A stretch of 64,000 bases of DNA from Alistipes sp. (GCA_022767745.1 JALENN010000010.1:310001-374000); one strand, 5' to 3'. Counted from the first letter of the stretch, positions 19,355 through 29,354 are shown. The notes: generated by a model not told the origin, from the sequence alone. Made by a program: numbers and translations.

Positions 19355-20797
19355 TCATTTGAACAGGTTCTTCAATTGGTTCTTCGGGAGCCGCACCTCG
19401 CCGCGTATGAACTCAGGCACGTTGTACGACTTCAGGCGCCACGTGTTGTGCTCGGGGTCGCGCTGCGGCAGCAGGAAAGGCTTGCCGCATACGCCCTCGG
19501 GCGAGACGTGCGCCAGGAAGAGGCGCGTATAACGCCCGTCGAGACGGCGGCTGGCCACAACGACCCATCGTCCCGACGACGACCACGCATGACACCCCTC
19601 GCTCATCTGGCTGTTCAGCACCGACACGTCGACGGGTGTGCCATCGTCCATGCGCAGCATCACCAGGTCGGCCTCGTCATGCCATACGGGGAATGTGCCG
19701 TAGTCGGCGCGCGCGAACATCACATACCGCCCGTCGGGCGACACGCGCGGGAACGAGGCGCTGCCGCCGTCACGGCGCGCGTCGTAGAGCGTATCCACGC
19801 GCTCGCCGAGCGTACCTGCCTCTGGATCGAATCCCACGCGCAGGACGTCGTAATGCACCTTCTCGCGCTCCAGCGGCATCGATTGAGGCTCGGCCGAGCA
19901 GAAGACCAGTGCCCGCCCGTCGGGCGTCCACGCCGGGAATGTCTCCCAGCGGTCCTCGGTCTGAAAGCGGTCGTCGACAATCATCTTGCCCGTACGCGTG
20001 TCGTATATCATCAGGTCTGACGCCTGGTCGTAAACCTCCAAAGGCTGCCCGTGACCGCCGAAGAAGGACTGATAGGTGGTGTTCGACGAAAATGCCACAT
20101 AGCGCCCGTCGCGGCTCCACATGGGATATACGCCCTGCTTGCCGGGAGCCATCCGCGTCAGATCAACCTTGCGCACCTGCCCGCCGTCGAGGAACACCGT
20201 ACCGCCGCCCTCGCCGCGCGCATGGAACATCATCCTGTCGGGCGAATAGTCGGCAAACGAGTGGCAGTTCACGCACCCCATTCCGTTGACCGAGTTGTCG
20301 ACCAGCACCTTCTCGTCGAACGACGAGAGGTCGCGCTGGTATATGCCCATCTGCATCCACCCCTCGTAGCTCGGCTCAATGAGGCGGTAGGCCACCCATC
20401 CGTCAACCGAATCGGGTGACACGCGGAACGAGAAGGGACGATACTCCACACCCTCGGGATGCTCAACGCTCCAGGCCGCGACCGTCACCCTCACGCTGTC
20501 ACCCGCCGCCTCGGAGAGCATCGCCCGCCACCCGTCAATCGGGATATCGACACGCCCGCGGTCGCCCGTCACGCTGAGGCTCTCGCGCCCGCGTACGTCA
20601 AAGCGTGCCGCGACGCGGTCGGCTCCGCGTACGAGGAAATTGAGCGGTGCGATATTACACGGCACCGTAACCGACACATAATCGGGGAAAAGCGGCGGCA
20701 GATCGTCCGACTTGCCGCCTGCTGACGGCACCTCCGAGGCGCAGGCACAAAGGCCCGCCGAAGCCGCCAACAGGAGTATCTTGCTCAACAGTTGCAT
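19355..20797 (-). CDS. TolB-like beta-propeller lipoprotein with a CxxCH motif
   Basis: 480 residues. A signal peptide ends in a lipobox-like LCAC (Cys near residue 19). After a beta-rich domain (about 40-130) comes a single cytochrome-c-type heme-binding motif, C175-V-N-C178-H179, in NGMGCVNCHSFADYSPDRMM. The rest (about 185-470) holds WD40/PD40 propeller blades with repeated P-x-W-S/T-x-DGR-x-(V/L) motifs (MWSRDGRYVAFSSN, AWTPDGRALVFCSA, RVSPDGRYVMFARA). The motif suggests a heme-bearing, periplasm-facing lipoprotein, but heme binding is unproven. It pairs with the DUF6057 gene. Confidence 0.82.
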   Translation of the reverse strand: MQLLSKILLLAASAGLCACASEVPSAGGKSDDLPPLFPDYVSVTVPCNIAPLNFLVRGADRVAARFDVRGRESLSVTGDRGRVDIPIDGWRAMLSEAAGDSVRVTVAAWSVEHPEGVEYRPFSFRVSPDSVDGWVAYRLIEPSYEGWMQMGIYQRDLSSFDEKVLVDNSVNGMGCVNCHSFADYSPDRMMFHARGEGGGTVFLDGGQVRKVDLTRMAPGKQGVYPMWSRDGRYVAFSSNTTYQSFFGGHGQPLEVYDQASDLMIYDTRTGKMIVDDRFQTEDRWETFPAWTPDGRALVFCSAEPQSMPLEREKVHYDVLRVGFDPEAGTLGERVDTLYDARRDGGSASFPRVSPDGRYVMFARADYGTFPVWHDEADLVMLRMDDGTPVDVSVLNSQMSEGCHAWSSSGRWVVVASRRLDGRYTRLFLAHVSPEGVCGKPFLLPQRDPEHNTWRLKSYNVPEFIRGEVRLPKNQLKNLFK

Positions 20798-20850
20798 ATT
20801 GCAGGTTTCATCTAAAGTGCGGCCGGAATGACATTTTCGACCGTTATATA

Positions 20851-20858
20851 CAAATATA
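20851..20858 (-). promoter_or_regulatory. -7 element upstream of the CxxCH lipoprotein gene
   Basis: TATATTTG on the minus strand, an exact TAnnTTTG match, 53 bp before the start at 20797. No clear -33 partner. Confidence 0.45.
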
Positions 20859-20979
20859 CAGAAATTTAAGACAATATCCTATTTCTAGGCAACTTATTTT
20901 GAGGCCGCCTATCTCGATAGATATTAGCCCTTTGGCAAAGAATAGGGGTACGGGGCGCCTATCGTAACCATTTTTTTTG

Positions 20980-20987
20980 TATTTTTG
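20980..20987 (+). promoter_or_regulatory. -7 element upstream of valS
   Basis: TATTTTTG matches TAnnTTTG and is followed by a leader of about 110 nt before the valS ATG. The leader shows no T-box features. Confidence 0.45.
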
Positions 20988-21102
20988 CGGCTAAACCGAC
21001 ACCTGCACCGCCGGCCGCAGCGGCCCCGGGCTGACACTCAGGCCGAAACGCGCATGACGGCAGGAAGATTACCTACGACACGACAAATTTGGATAACACG
21101 AT

Positions 21103-23727
21103 ATGGTAGCAGACAAGTACACGCCGCAAGAGATCGAATCGAAGTGGTACGAGTATTGGATCGACAACAAACTTTTCCATTCGGAGCCCGACGCCCGCGA
21201 ACCCTACACTATAGTCATCCCGCCCCCCAACGTGACGGGCATGCTCCACATGGGACACATGCTCAACAACACGCTGCAGGACGTGCTGATGCGCCGTGCC
21301 CGCCAGAAGGGCAAGAACGCCTGCTGGGTTCCCGGCACCGACCACGCCTCGATCGCAACCGAGGCCAAGGTGGTGGCCAAGCTCAAGGCCGAGGGCATCG
21401 ACAAGGCGAGCCTAACGCGTGAGGAGTTCCTCCGCCACGCATGGGAATGGAAGGAGAAGCACGGCGGCATCATCCTCAAGCAGCTGCGCAAGCTGGGCGC
21501 CTCGTGCGACTGGGACCGCACCTGCTTCACGATGGACGAGCCCCGCACCGAAAGCGTGATCAAGGTCTTCGTCGACCTCTACAACAAGGGCAAGATCTAC
21601 CGCGGTGTGCGCATGGTACACTGGGACCCCGCCGCCAAGACGGCCCTTTCGGACGAGGAGGTGATATACAAGGAGTCTCAGGGCAAACTCTACTACCTGC
21701 GTTACATGATCGAGGGCACGGACCGCTACCTCGTGGTGGCCACCACGCGTCCCGAGACCATTCTGGGCGATACGGCCGTCTGCCTCAACCCCAACGACGA
21801 GCGGTATAAGGATATCCCGGCCGACGCACGCGTCATCGTGCCGCTGGTGGGACGTTCGATCCCCGTCATCCGCGACACCTATGTCGACATCGAGTTCGGT
21901 ACGGGTGCACTGAAGGTTACCCCCGCCCACGACGTCAACGACTACATGCTGGGCGAGAAATACGGACTCGAGTCGATCGACATCTTCAACGACGACGGCA
22001 CGATCAACGACAAGGTGGGCCTCTACGTGGGCATGGACCGCTTCGAGTGCCGCCGCGTCATCGAGGGCGACCTCGAGAAGGCCGGCCTCATGGAGAAGGT
22101 CGAGCCCTACACCAACAACGTGGGCTACTCGGAGCGTACGGGCGTAGCCATCGAGCCCAAGCTCTCGATGCAGTGGTTCATGTCGATGGAGGAGATAGCC
22201 AAGCCCGCCACACGCGCCGTCATGGAGGACGCCATCAAGTTCATCCCCGCAAAATACAAGAACACCTACCGCTACTGGATGGAGAACATCAAGGACTGGT
22301 GCATCTCGCGCCAGCTGTGGTGGGGACAGCGCATCCCGGCATACTACCTGCCCAAGGGAGGCTACGTCGTGGCCGAGACCGCCGAGAAGGCTCTCGAACT
22401 GGCCCGCGAGAAGACGGGTGACGCCACGCTCACGGCGGCCGACCTGCGCCAGGACGAGGATGTGCTCGACACGTGGTTCAGTTCGTGGCTGTGGCCCATC
22501 TCGGTATTTGACGGCATACGCAACCCGCACAACCCCGAGATCGAGTACTACTACCCCACGAGCGACCTTATCACCGCCCCCGACATCATCTTTTTCTGGG
22601 TTGCGCGCATGATCATGGCCGGATACGAGTACCGCGGCGAGAAGCCCTTCGGCAACGTCTACTTCACGGGAATCGTGCGCGACAAGCTCGGCCGCAAGAT
22701 GTCGAAGCAGCTCGGCAACTCGCCCGACCCGCTCGACCTTATCGCCAAGTACGGTGCCGACGGCATGCGTGTGGCTATGATGCTCTCGTCGTCGGCCGGC
22801 AACGACGTGATGTTCGACGAGGCTCTGTGCGAGCAGGGACGCAACTTCGGCAACAAGATATGGAACGCCTACCGCCTCATCAACGGCTGGACGGTGGACG
22901 AGACCCTCGCCCAGAGCGACAACGACGCACTGGCCGTCGAGTGGTTCCGCCACGCCTTCGCCAAGGCTCTCGCCGAGATCGAAGAGAACTTCGCCTCGTA
23001 CCGCATATCGGAGGCATTCATGCGCATCTACAAACTCTTCTGGGACGACTTCAGCGGCTGGTACCTCGAGATGGTCAAGCCCGCATACGGCCACCCCGCC
23101 GACCGCAAGACCATCGACGCCACGCGCCACTACTTCGACCTGCTGATGCGCCTCATACACCCCTTCATGCCCTTCGTGACGGAGGAGATATGGCAGGATC
23201 TGGCTCCCCGCGCCAAGGGCGAGTCGATCATGTACGCCCCCGCCCCCGAGGCCGAGCAGTGGGACGAGACGCTGCTCGCCCGCTTCGAGTTGGTGAAGGA
23301 GGCCATCACGGGCATCCGCAACGTGCGCAAGCAGAAGAATATCGCGCAGAAGCAGCCGCTCACGCTCAAGGTCATCGCCGACGAGAACTACCCTGCGGCC
23401 TACGCTCCCGTGATAGTAAAGATGGGCAATATCGAGAATATCGACACGGTCAGCGAGAAGGATCCCGCCGCTGCGGCCTTCATCGTCAAGACGACGCAGT
23501 ACTTCGTGCCGCTGGGTGACAGCATCGACCGCGAGGCCGAGACCAAGCGCCTGACGGCCGACCTCGAATACCTCGAGGGATTCCTCGCCAGCGTGATGAA
23601 GAAGCTCTCGAACGAGCGTTTCGTCAACTCGGCTCCCGAAAAGGTCGTAGCCAACGAGCGCGCCAAGAAGGCCGACGCCGAGGCCAAGATTGCCGCCATA
23701 CGCGAGCAGCTGGCCGCATTGAAGTAA
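21103..23727 (+). CDS. valS: Valine--tRNA ligase
   Basis: A cytoplasmic class I aminoacyl-tRNA synthetase that charges tRNA-Val and edits Thr. 874 residues. The HIGH motif is HMGH in [20 protein letters not shown] (near residues 46-49) and KMSKS is KMSKQ in [14 protein letters not shown] (near residue 533). The editing domain ([13 protein letters not shown] near residue 215), the anticodon domain and the C-terminal coiled-coil arm (last about 65 residues) are all present. It is transcribed alone, with a terminator directly after the stop. Confidence 0.97.
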   Translation: MVADKYTPQEIESKWYEYWIDNKLFHSEPDAREPYTIVIPPPNVTGMLHMGHMLNNTLQDVLMRRARQKGKNACWVPGTDHASIATEAKVVAKLKAEGIDKASLTREEFLRHAWEWKEKHGGIILKQLRKLGASCDWDRTCFTMDEPRTESVIKVFVDLYNKGKIYRGVRMVHWDPAAKTALSDEEVIYKESQGKLYYLRYMIEGTDRYLVVATTRPETILGDTAVCLNPNDERYKDIPADARVIVPLVGRSIPVIRDTYVDIEFGTGALKVTPAHDVNDYMLGEKYGLESIDIFNDDGTINDKVGLYVGMDRFECRRVIEGDLEKAGLMEKVEPYTNNVGYSERTGVAIEPKLSMQWFMSMEEIAKPATRAVMEDAIKFIPAKYKNTYRYWMENIKDWCISRQLWWGQRIPAYYLPKGGYVVAETAEKALELAREKTGDATLTAADLRQDEDVLDTWFSSWLWPISVFDGIRNPHNPEIEYYYPTSDLITAPDIIFFWVARMIMAGYEYRGEKPFGNVYFTGIVRDKLGRKMSKQLGNSPDPLDLIAKYGADGMRVAMMLSSSAGNDVMFDEALCEQGRNFGNKIWNAYRLINGWTVDETLAQSDNDALAVEWFRHAFAKALAEIEENFASYRISEAFMRIYKLFWDDFSGWYLEMVKPAYGHPADRKTIDATRHYFDLLMRLIHPFMPFVTEEIWQDLAPRAKGESIMYAPAPEAEQWDETLLARFELVKEAITGIRNVRKQKNIAQKQPLTLKVIADENYPAAYAPVIVKMGNIENIDTVSEKDPAAAAFIVKTTQYFVPLGDSIDREAETKRLTADLEYLEGFLASVMKKLSNERFVNSAPEKVVANERAKKADAEAKIAAIREQLAALK

Positions 23728-23737
23728 CAAACCCACT

Positions 23738-23793
23738 GCGGGCGGACACGAGCCGGACGCTATCGACGCATCCGCTCTGCCCGCCCGCTTTTT
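23738..23793 (+). terminator. Probable rho-independent terminator after valS
   Basis: GCGGGCGG (23738-23745) pairs with CCGCCCGC (23781-23788), with an imperfect inner stem, then TTTTT (23789-23793). The T-run directly abuts the ATG at 23794 of the next frame. Confidence 0.7.
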
Positions 23794-25356
23794 ATGGACC
23801 ATAACAGCAACGCACCAATGACCGCACGGCGAACCGCCATACAGGCCTTGATTCTGGGGCTGTGCCTTCTCTGCGCCTCGTGCCGCAGCGACGCACGGCG
23901 GCATATAGCCGTACCCGACCGCGGACACGTTATCGAGGCCATGGGCGCGGAGTTCGACCCGCACCTCTGGTCGCAGAACATCGTCATGCGCGGCATCGAC
24001 TCCACGGCATGGGACACCGCCCGCCGCCGCGTCCTGCAGATGGGACTTAAGCGCATGCGCGTGATGGTTCTGCCGGCATGGTACGAGCCCGCGAACGACA
24101 ACGGCGACCCGCTTGCGGCCGACATGGAGCGCTTCACGATGAACTCCACGGAGATGGAGTCGCTGTACCGCGTGCTGGACCTTGCCGAGGAGTGCGACGC
24201 CACGGTGACACTCGTCATGTGGGGCTGCAACCGCACATGCGCCTCGGTCATAGACACCGCCTACCGCTCGGCCGACAAATACTGGCTCGCCGCCGAGAAC
24301 ACTACGCAGGACTGGTGCATACCCTCAACCGACGAAGAGGAGTGGAGCGAGAACATCGCCGTCCTGCTGCGGTGGCTCATCGAGACGAAGGGATACGACT
24401 GCATAGGCGAGTTCACGCTGATGAATGAACCCAGCTGGTCGTACGTCGTCGACGGCGCACCCGCGCCCGAGGCCTACAGCCGCATGTGCGCGGCCGTCGA
24501 TGCCCGCCTGCGACGGGAGGGGCTGCGCGACAAGGTGCGGTTCAACCTCTCGGACGACGCGCAGAGCCCAGATTTCCTTCGCCATGCCGTTGCGACGGTG
24601 GACGGTGCGGCCGACTGCTACAACTCGCACACCTATCTGTTCGGATACGAGACTCCCGACTCGACAATTGTCGCATGGGAACGCCGCAACTGCGACATAG
24701 TAGCCCCGACGGGCAAGCGACACTTCATCGGAGAGTTCGGATCGAACCTTACGACGGGAGCGTCGCGGCAGACCGACATCGACCGCTACGAACGCGGCGT
24801 GCTCATGACACGCATAGCCCTCTCGCTGCTCAACGGCGGTGCGGCGGGCGTAAGCTACTGGTCGCTGCTGGACCAGTACTACGCCTTCACCGACCCCTAC
24901 GCCTCGATGCAGCAGCTGGGACTGTGGCGCTCGGCCCGCGAGGAGTACCGCGGCGATGCCGTCTACAACACCATAAGCGAGGACTTCGAGCCGCGCCCGC
25001 AATACTACGCCTACGCGCTGCTCACGCGACACATACCCGCCGCCTCGCGCCTGCATGCGCTGCAGACGGGCGACGAGTTCGTGCAGGCCTCGGCCATACA
25101 TACGCCCGACGGGCGGTGGATATACGCCCTGGCCAACGGTTCGGACCACGATTTCGAGGCCGTAATCGAAAACCCGGCTGTAGCCCGCGGACGCTTCGAC
25201 GTCTACCGGTACACCGCACACGGGCTTCCCGACGACGACAGCATGATTGCCGTCTCGGAGCGCGCCGCAATGCGCCGCGGCCGTATTCAGGTAAGCCTTC
25301 CGCCACAGAGCACGGCGCTGTATGTCGGGCGTACGGCCGATGGCGCCAACCATTAA
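23794..25356 (+). CDS. Clan GH-A glycoside hydrolase-like lipoprotein (GH5/GH30-like)
   Basis: 520 residues, exported: hydrophobic core ALILGLCLLCASC with a Cys near residue 30, probably lipidated. The body is a (beta/alpha)8 barrel. The acid/base Glu is probably E212 in TLMNEPSW, and the nucleophile probably E314 in HFIGEFGSN. A small beta-domain follows from about residue 430. Family GH5 or GH30 cannot be fixed by eye; the substrate is unknown. The ATG at 23794 touches the valS terminator T-run, so the second ATG at 23818 (MTARRTAIQA), with a better n-region, may be the true start. rnhA follows after 18 bp. Confidence 0.78.
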   Translation: MDHNSNAPMTARRTAIQALILGLCLLCASCRSDARRHIAVPDRGHVIEAMGAEFDPHLWSQNIVMRGIDSTAWDTARRRVLQMGLKRMRVMVLPAWYEPANDNGDPLAADMERFTMNSTEMESLYRVLDLAEECDATVTLVMWGCNRTCASVIDTAYRSADKYWLAAENTTQDWCIPSTDEEEWSENIAVLLRWLIETKGYDCIGEFTLMNEPSWSYVVDGAPAPEAYSRMCAAVDARLRREGLRDKVRFNLSDDAQSPDFLRHAVATVDGAADCYNSHTYLFGYETPDSTIVAWERRNCDIVAPTGKRHFIGEFGSNLTTGASRQTDIDRYERGVLMTRIALSLLNGGAAGVSYWSLLDQYYAFTDPYASMQQLGLWRSAREEYRGDAVYNTISEDFEPRPQYYAYALLTRHIPAASRLHALQTGDEFVQASAIHTPDGRWIYALANGSDHDFEAVIENPAVARGRFDVYRYTAHGLPDDDSMIAVSERAAMRRGRIQVSLPPQSTALYVGRTADGANH

Positions 25357-25374
25357 CACACCTTATTTGATAAG

Positions 25375-25836
25375 ATGCCAAACGTAACGATATATACCGA
25401 CGGATCGTCGCTCGGGAACCCCGGCCCCGGAGGCTACGGCATAGTCCTCATCTCGGGCCCGCACCGCAAGGAGCTCTCGGCAGGCTACCGCCTGACGACA
25501 AACAACCGCATGGAGCTTATGGCCGTGTGCGTGGCTCTCGAGGCGCTGAAGATCGAGGGTTGCGAGGTGACCATCTACTCCGACTCGAAGTATGTGGTCG
25601 AGGCCGTCAACCAGCGATGGGTCTTCGGCTGGGAGAAGAAGGGTTTCGCCGGCAAGAAGAACCCCGACCTGTGGATGCGCTTCCTGCGCATATACCGCCG
25701 CCACCGCGTGCGGTTCGTATGGGTCAAGGGACACGCCTCCACCGTCGAGAACAACCGCTGCGACGCCCTTGCCGTCGCAGCCGCCAACTCCACGACACTG
25801 GCCGAGGATACGGGATACGACCCCGACAACGCCTGA
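25375..25836 (+). CDS. rnhA: Ribonuclease HI
   Basis: Cleaves RNA in RNA-DNA hybrids, removing primers and R-loops. 153 residues. All four metal-binding carboxylates are in place: D9 (IYTDGSS), E47 (NNRMELMAV), D70 (IYSDSKYV) and D130 (NRCDALAV), plus the conserved His at 120 (KGHAS). The length is standard for bacterial RNase HI. It follows the glycosidase gene by 18 bp. Confidence 0.96.
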   Translation: MPNVTIYTDGSSLGNPGPGGYGIVLISGPHRKELSAGYRLTTNNRMELMAVCVALEALKIEGCEVTIYSDSKYVVEAVNQRWVFGWEKKGFAGKKNPDLWMRFLRIYRRHRVRFVWVKGHASTVENNRCDALAVAAANSTTLAEDTGYDPDNA

Positions 25837-25922
25837 CGCGCACGGCCGGCACGCCGCCCGACGAAACTGACACAGGCAAACGAGCCTCACGGAAAAAAGA
25901 TTGCTGCAAGCAGCGACAAGAT

Positions 25923-26705
25923 ATGAGATTCACATTTCTGGGAACAGGCACCTCGCAGGGGGTGCCCGTAATAGGATGCCGGTGCGAGGTATGCACCTCG
26001 GCCGACGAACGTGACCACCGTCTGCGTACGGCCGCCATGGTCGAAACCGCAGGGCGGCGCATTGTCATCGACGCCGGGCCCGACTTCCGCTGTCAGATGC
26101 TGCGCACGGGCGCGCGCCACATCGACGCCATACTGCTCACGCACGAGCACCGCGACCACATAGCGGGGCTTGACGACGTGCGGGCCTTCAACTTCGTCGA
26201 TTACCCTGTCATACACCGTGTCGACATATACGCCGCACCGCGCACCGCAGCATACGTGCGCAAGGCCTTCGACTACGCCTTCATCGCCGACAAATACCGC
26301 GGCGCCCCCGAAATGGAGCTGCACGACATCGACACCTCGCGTCCCTTCAACGTGAAGGAGGTCACGATAGTGCCCATCCGCGGCACCCACTCCGAGCGAT
26401 TCGAGGTTACGGGTTACCGCATCGGGCCCCTGGCCTACATGACCGACTTCAAGACACTGCGCGATGGCGAGATAGAGAAACTGCGCGGTGTGGACACACT
26501 CGTGGTCAACGCCCTGCGCTATGAGCCCCACTACTCGCACTTCAACGTCGCCGAAGCGCTCGACCTCATATCAAAGGTCGGGCCACGCCAGGCATTCCTG
26601 ACCCACATGTCGCACGACATCGGTCTGCACGCCGAGGCATCGAGGCGCATGCCCGAGGGCGTGCATCTGGCATACGACACGCTGTCGATCGAGATTGACG
26701 AATAA
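25923..26705 (+). CDS. MBL-fold metal-dependent hydrolase (PhnP-like)
   Basis: 260 residues, cytoplasmic. The metallo-beta-lactamase signature THEHRDHIAGLDD (HxHxDH) supplies a binuclear metal site. The N-terminus MRFTFLGTGTSQGVPVIGC-C-VC matches the phosphodiesterase-like branch related to PhnP and lipoate-associated MBL proteins. The start is set by this motif at 25923; the frame is open much further upstream, but that part overlaps rnhA out of frame. Function beyond phosphoester hydrolysis is not known. Confidence 0.9.
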   Translation: MRFTFLGTGTSQGVPVIGCRCEVCTSADERDHRLRTAAMVETAGRRIVIDAGPDFRCQMLRTGARHIDAILLTHEHRDHIAGLDDVRAFNFVDYPVIHRVDIYAAPRTAAYVRKAFDYAFIADKYRGAPEMELHDIDTSRPFNVKEVTIVPIRGTHSERFEVTGYRIGPLAYMTDFKTLRDGEIEKLRGVDTLVVNALRYEPHYSHFNVAEALDLISKVGPRQAFLTHMSHDIGLHAEASRRMPEGVHLAYDTLSIEIDE

Positions 26706-26768
26706 CGCAGCCGATGCCGACAATGCCGAACGGACTAAAAGCATGAAACAAAAAACTCAAAGAAAGAT

Positions 26769-27587
26769 ATGAAAAACACACTCAAGGACAAGACCGTGGT
26801 CATCACGGGAGCCTCGTCGGGCATAGGCGAGGCCATGGCCCAAGTTTACGCCTCGATGGGGGCAAAAGTTGTTCTCGGCGCACGCCACTCCGACAAGCTC
26901 GAGGCCCTGTGCCGACGCATCGAGGAGGCCGGAGGCCGTGCCGCATGGTGCGCGACGGACGTCACCCGCGCCGAGGACTGCAAGCGGCTCATCGACACCG
27001 CAGTCGAGCTCTTCGGCGGCATCGACGTCATGATCTGCAACGCCGGCATCTCGATGCGCGCGCTCTTCGACGACGTCGACCTCGACGTCCTGCACCGCCT
27101 GATGGACGTCAACTTCTGGGGTACGGTCTACTGCACCAAGTATGCCCTGCCCTACCTGCAGAAATCACACGGCTCGCTCGTCGGCATCTCGTCGGTAGCC
27201 GGCATCCACGGCCTGCCGGGACGCACGGGTTACTCGGCATCGAAGTTCGCCATGACGGGATTCCTCGAGACCATCCGCATCGAGAACCTCAAGAAGGGAT
27301 TGCACGTCATGGTCGCATGCCCGGGCTTCACCGCCTCGAACGTACGTTTCTCAGCCCTCACGGCCGACGGATCGCAGCAGGGCGCAACGCCCCGCAAGGA
27401 GGAGAAGATGATGACGGCCGAGCAGGTCGCCCGCATCGTCGCCCGCGGCATAGCACATCGCAAGCGTCTGTGCCTTATGGAGATCGAGGGTCGCGCCACG
27501 CATTTTGTAAAGAAGTTCGCCCCGGGGCTTGTCGACCGTCTCTTCTACTACGTCATGTCGAAGGAGCCCGATTCGCCATTCAAATAA
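26769..27587 (+). CDS. SDR-family oxidoreductase
   Basis: A 272-residue short-chain dehydrogenase. The NAD(P)-binding TGASSGIG is at residues 13-20, NNAG-type motif as CNAGIS near 95, and the catalytic Ser-Tyr-Lys set in GISSVAGIHGLPGRTGYSAS-K. The protein looks like the DltE/YqjQ-type classical SDRs whose substrates are poorly defined. It stands last in a co-directional run with rnhA and the MBL gene, and ends at a shared terminator. Confidence 0.9.
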   Translation: MKNTLKDKTVVITGASSGIGEAMAQVYASMGAKVVLGARHSDKLEALCRRIEEAGGRAAWCATDVTRAEDCKRLIDTAVELFGGIDVMICNAGISMRALFDDVDLDVLHRLMDVNFWGTVYCTKYALPYLQKSHGSLVGISSVAGIHGLPGRTGYSASKFAMTGFLETIRIENLKKGLHVMVACPGFTASNVRFSALTADGSQQGATPRKEEKMMTAEQVARIVARGIAHRKRLCLMEIEGRATHFVKKFAPGLVDRLFYYVMSKEPDSPFK

Positions 27588-27600
27588 CGGCTGACACAGC

Positions 27601-27643
27601 AAAACGAAAAGGAGCGGCAACACCTACCGCTCCTTTTCGTTTT
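27601..27643. terminator. Bidirectional terminator between SDR and ssb genes
   Basis: A perfect 17-bp inverted repeat (27601-27617 with 27627-27643) with a 9-nt loop. A/T tracts at both outer ends let it serve both convergent transcripts. Confidence 0.9.
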
Positions 27644-27667
27644 ATTGCCTGCACTCCGGCACCGCCG

Positions 27668-28123
27668 TCAGAACGGCAGATCGTCGGGATCGTCCGCCGC
27701 TGCGGGGACATCCGCGGGGGCTGCCTGCGGACGCGGCTGCGGCGCGGCACTCGGCGCCATACCCTGCGGCGCACCGCCCTGCTGCATGTTGTCGCTGCGG
27801 CGGCCGAGGAGTTTCATCTCGTCGGCGAGAATCTCGGTAGTGTAACGCTTGATGTTGTCCTTGTCGACCCACTCGCGCGTGCGGAGGCGTCCCTCGATGT
27901 AGAGCTGGCTGCCCTTGCGCACATATCGGTCCACGACGTCGGCCAAACCGCGCCACAACGTTATCGTATGCCACTCGGTAAGTTCCTTCGTCTCGTTGCT
28001 CTGTCTGTCGTAGAGGCGCTCGGTCGTGGCCAAACGCACACGGGCCACCTTCACGCCCGACTCGGTGGTACGCACCTCGGGATCGATACCCACGTTACCC
28101 ACCAGTATAACCTTGTTTACCAT
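27668..28123 (-). CDS. ssb: Single-stranded DNA-binding protein
   Basis: Coats single-stranded DNA in replication and repair. The OB-fold (residues 1 to about 105) contains MVNKVILVGNVGIDPEVR and YIEGRLRTREWVDK. A Pro/Ala/Gln-rich linker leads to the acidic tip DDPDDLPF, which recruits partner proteins. 151 residues. The gene is 16 bp downstream of lpxK and so probably co-transcribed with it. Confidence 0.96.
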   Translation of the reverse strand: MVNKVILVGNVGIDPEVRTTESGVKVARVRLATTERLYDRQSNETKELTEWHTITLWRGLADVVDRYVRKGSQLYIEGRLRTREWVDKDNIKRYTTEILADEMKLLGRRSDNMQQGGAPQGMAPSAAPQPRPQAAPADVPAAADDPDDLPF

Positions 28124-28139
28124 ATATCTTATTGAGTAA

Positions 28140-29222
28140 TTATTTCTGTTCGCCCTCCTCGCGGCCGCCTATAGACATGTCACCGAGGTGCACCTTGCCT
28201 TCGAGGTCGTTCTTGAGCGTACCGAGGAAATCCTCGTCCGACCCCTCGAGGAACGCCAGCTTCACCGGCTGGTAGAATAGTCTTTCGCGCATGTAGTCGG
28301 GCACGCGGCGGCTGCGGCGCAACTTCACGGCATCCTTCTCCGTAGTAAGCAGCATGGCGTCGGGATGGTGCTTCAGACACTCCACTATGCGGTTTATGTC
28401 GGCGACCGAATATACGTGATGGTCCGAGAATGTCATCGTGGCCGCTACGTTGTACATATCCTTCGCCCCCGATATAAACGGACGAGGGTTGCCTATGCCC
28501 GCCATCACGACCACCTCGGCGCCCGCATCGAGACGGTGCGGCGTGTCGAATAGAGGTATGGCCGGGGCCGGGACTATGCGCGTGAAGTATATCTTCTGAT
28601 ACGCCACCTTGTGCAGCTCCTTGCGCCACAGGCGCTGGTCAAGCAACGACATGTTCTCGTGGCACTTGGTGACAATGAAGTAATGGGCGCGGTAGAGCGA
28701 GTCGACCTTGTCGCGCAGCGAGCCGCAAGGCAGGAAGTCGTCCTTGTAGAATGGGCGCGTGGAGTCTATCACCACCACGTTTATGCGCGGGTCGACATAA
28801 CGGTGCTGGAAACCGTCGTCCATGATTATGAGTTCCGTCTCGGGATGTTCGGCCTCGATGCGGCGGATGGCATCGGCACGTTTCTCGCACACCACCACCA
28901 GCGCCTCGGGAAACTTGAGCTTCACCTGCAGGGGCTCGTCGCCCACGTCGCGGTACGACGAATCGGACGACACCTCGACATAACCCTTCGTGCGGCGTCC
29001 ATAGCCGCGCGAGAGGAAGGCCACGCGACAATACGGCATCATATACTCCATGATCATCTCGGCCGTAGGGGTCTTGCCCGTACCTCCGACCGTGATGTTC
29101 CCCACGCAGATTATCGGCGTAGAGAATTTCTCGCTCTTGAGCAGACCGCAATCGAACATCCAATGGCGGATATTCACCACCATTCGATAGGGATAAGACA
29201 AGAGTTTGAGCAAAAATCTCAT
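28140..29222 (-). CDS. lpxK: Tetraacyldisaccharide 4'-kinase
   Basis: Phosphorylates the 4' position of the lipid A disaccharide at the inner membrane. The N-terminus has a short hydrophobic/amphipathic anchor (MRFLLKLLSYPYRMVV), then the P-loop GNITVGGTGKTP (residues 41-52) and SRGYGR-T-KGY region. Conserved IMDDGFQHR follows near residue 135. 360 residues, typical for Bacteroidota. No other lipid A gene is beside it. Confidence 0.95.
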   Translation of the reverse strand: MRFLLKLLSYPYRMVVNIRHWMFDCGLLKSEKFSTPIICVGNITVGGTGKTPTAEMIMEYMMPYCRVAFLSRGYGRRTKGYVEVSSDSSYRDVGDEPLQVKLKFPEALVVVCEKRADAIRRIEAEHPETELIIMDDGFQHRYVDPRINVVVIDSTRPFYKDDFLPCGSLRDKVDSLYRAHYFIVTKCHENMSLLDQRLWRKELHKVAYQKIYFTRIVPAPAIPLFDTPHRLDAGAEVVVMAGIGNPRPFISGAKDMYNVAATMTFSDHHVYSVADINRIVECLKHHPDAMLLTTEKDAVKLRRSRRVPDYMRERLFYQPVKLAFLEGSDEDFLGTLKNDLEGKVHLGDMSIGGREEGEQK

Positions 29223-29354
29223 ATCGTGCGTTCTCGTTCGTTCGGTTCATCAGGTCTTCGGGGGACATCGCACAGCCGTCACCGGCGGTCGGTGTCAGCC
29301 AACCGCGCCACAGCCGCGCGGCACACGTCCAAAAGGCAATGCCCGCATGCCCCT

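Larger units (their letters stand above)
20798..21102 (+). other. Divergent intergenic region with small palindromes
   Basis: 305 bp between two divergent genes. It holds -7-like elements for both directions. Three short palindromes lie in the AT-richer middle: CCTA-tttc-TAGG (20878-20889), CTATC-tc-GATAG (20909-20920) and CTTTG-g-CAAAG (20930-20940). No reading frame or RNA gene is visible. Confidence 0.5.

Noticed and set aside
20988..21102. T-box or other tRNA-sensing leader before valS
   Set aside because: I see no T-box consensus or specifier-loop structure, and these leaders are not expected in this phylum.
21412..23964. An 850-codon open frame antisense to valS
   Set aside because: valS has intact HMGH and KMSK motifs; the opposite frame is a GC-driven shadow.
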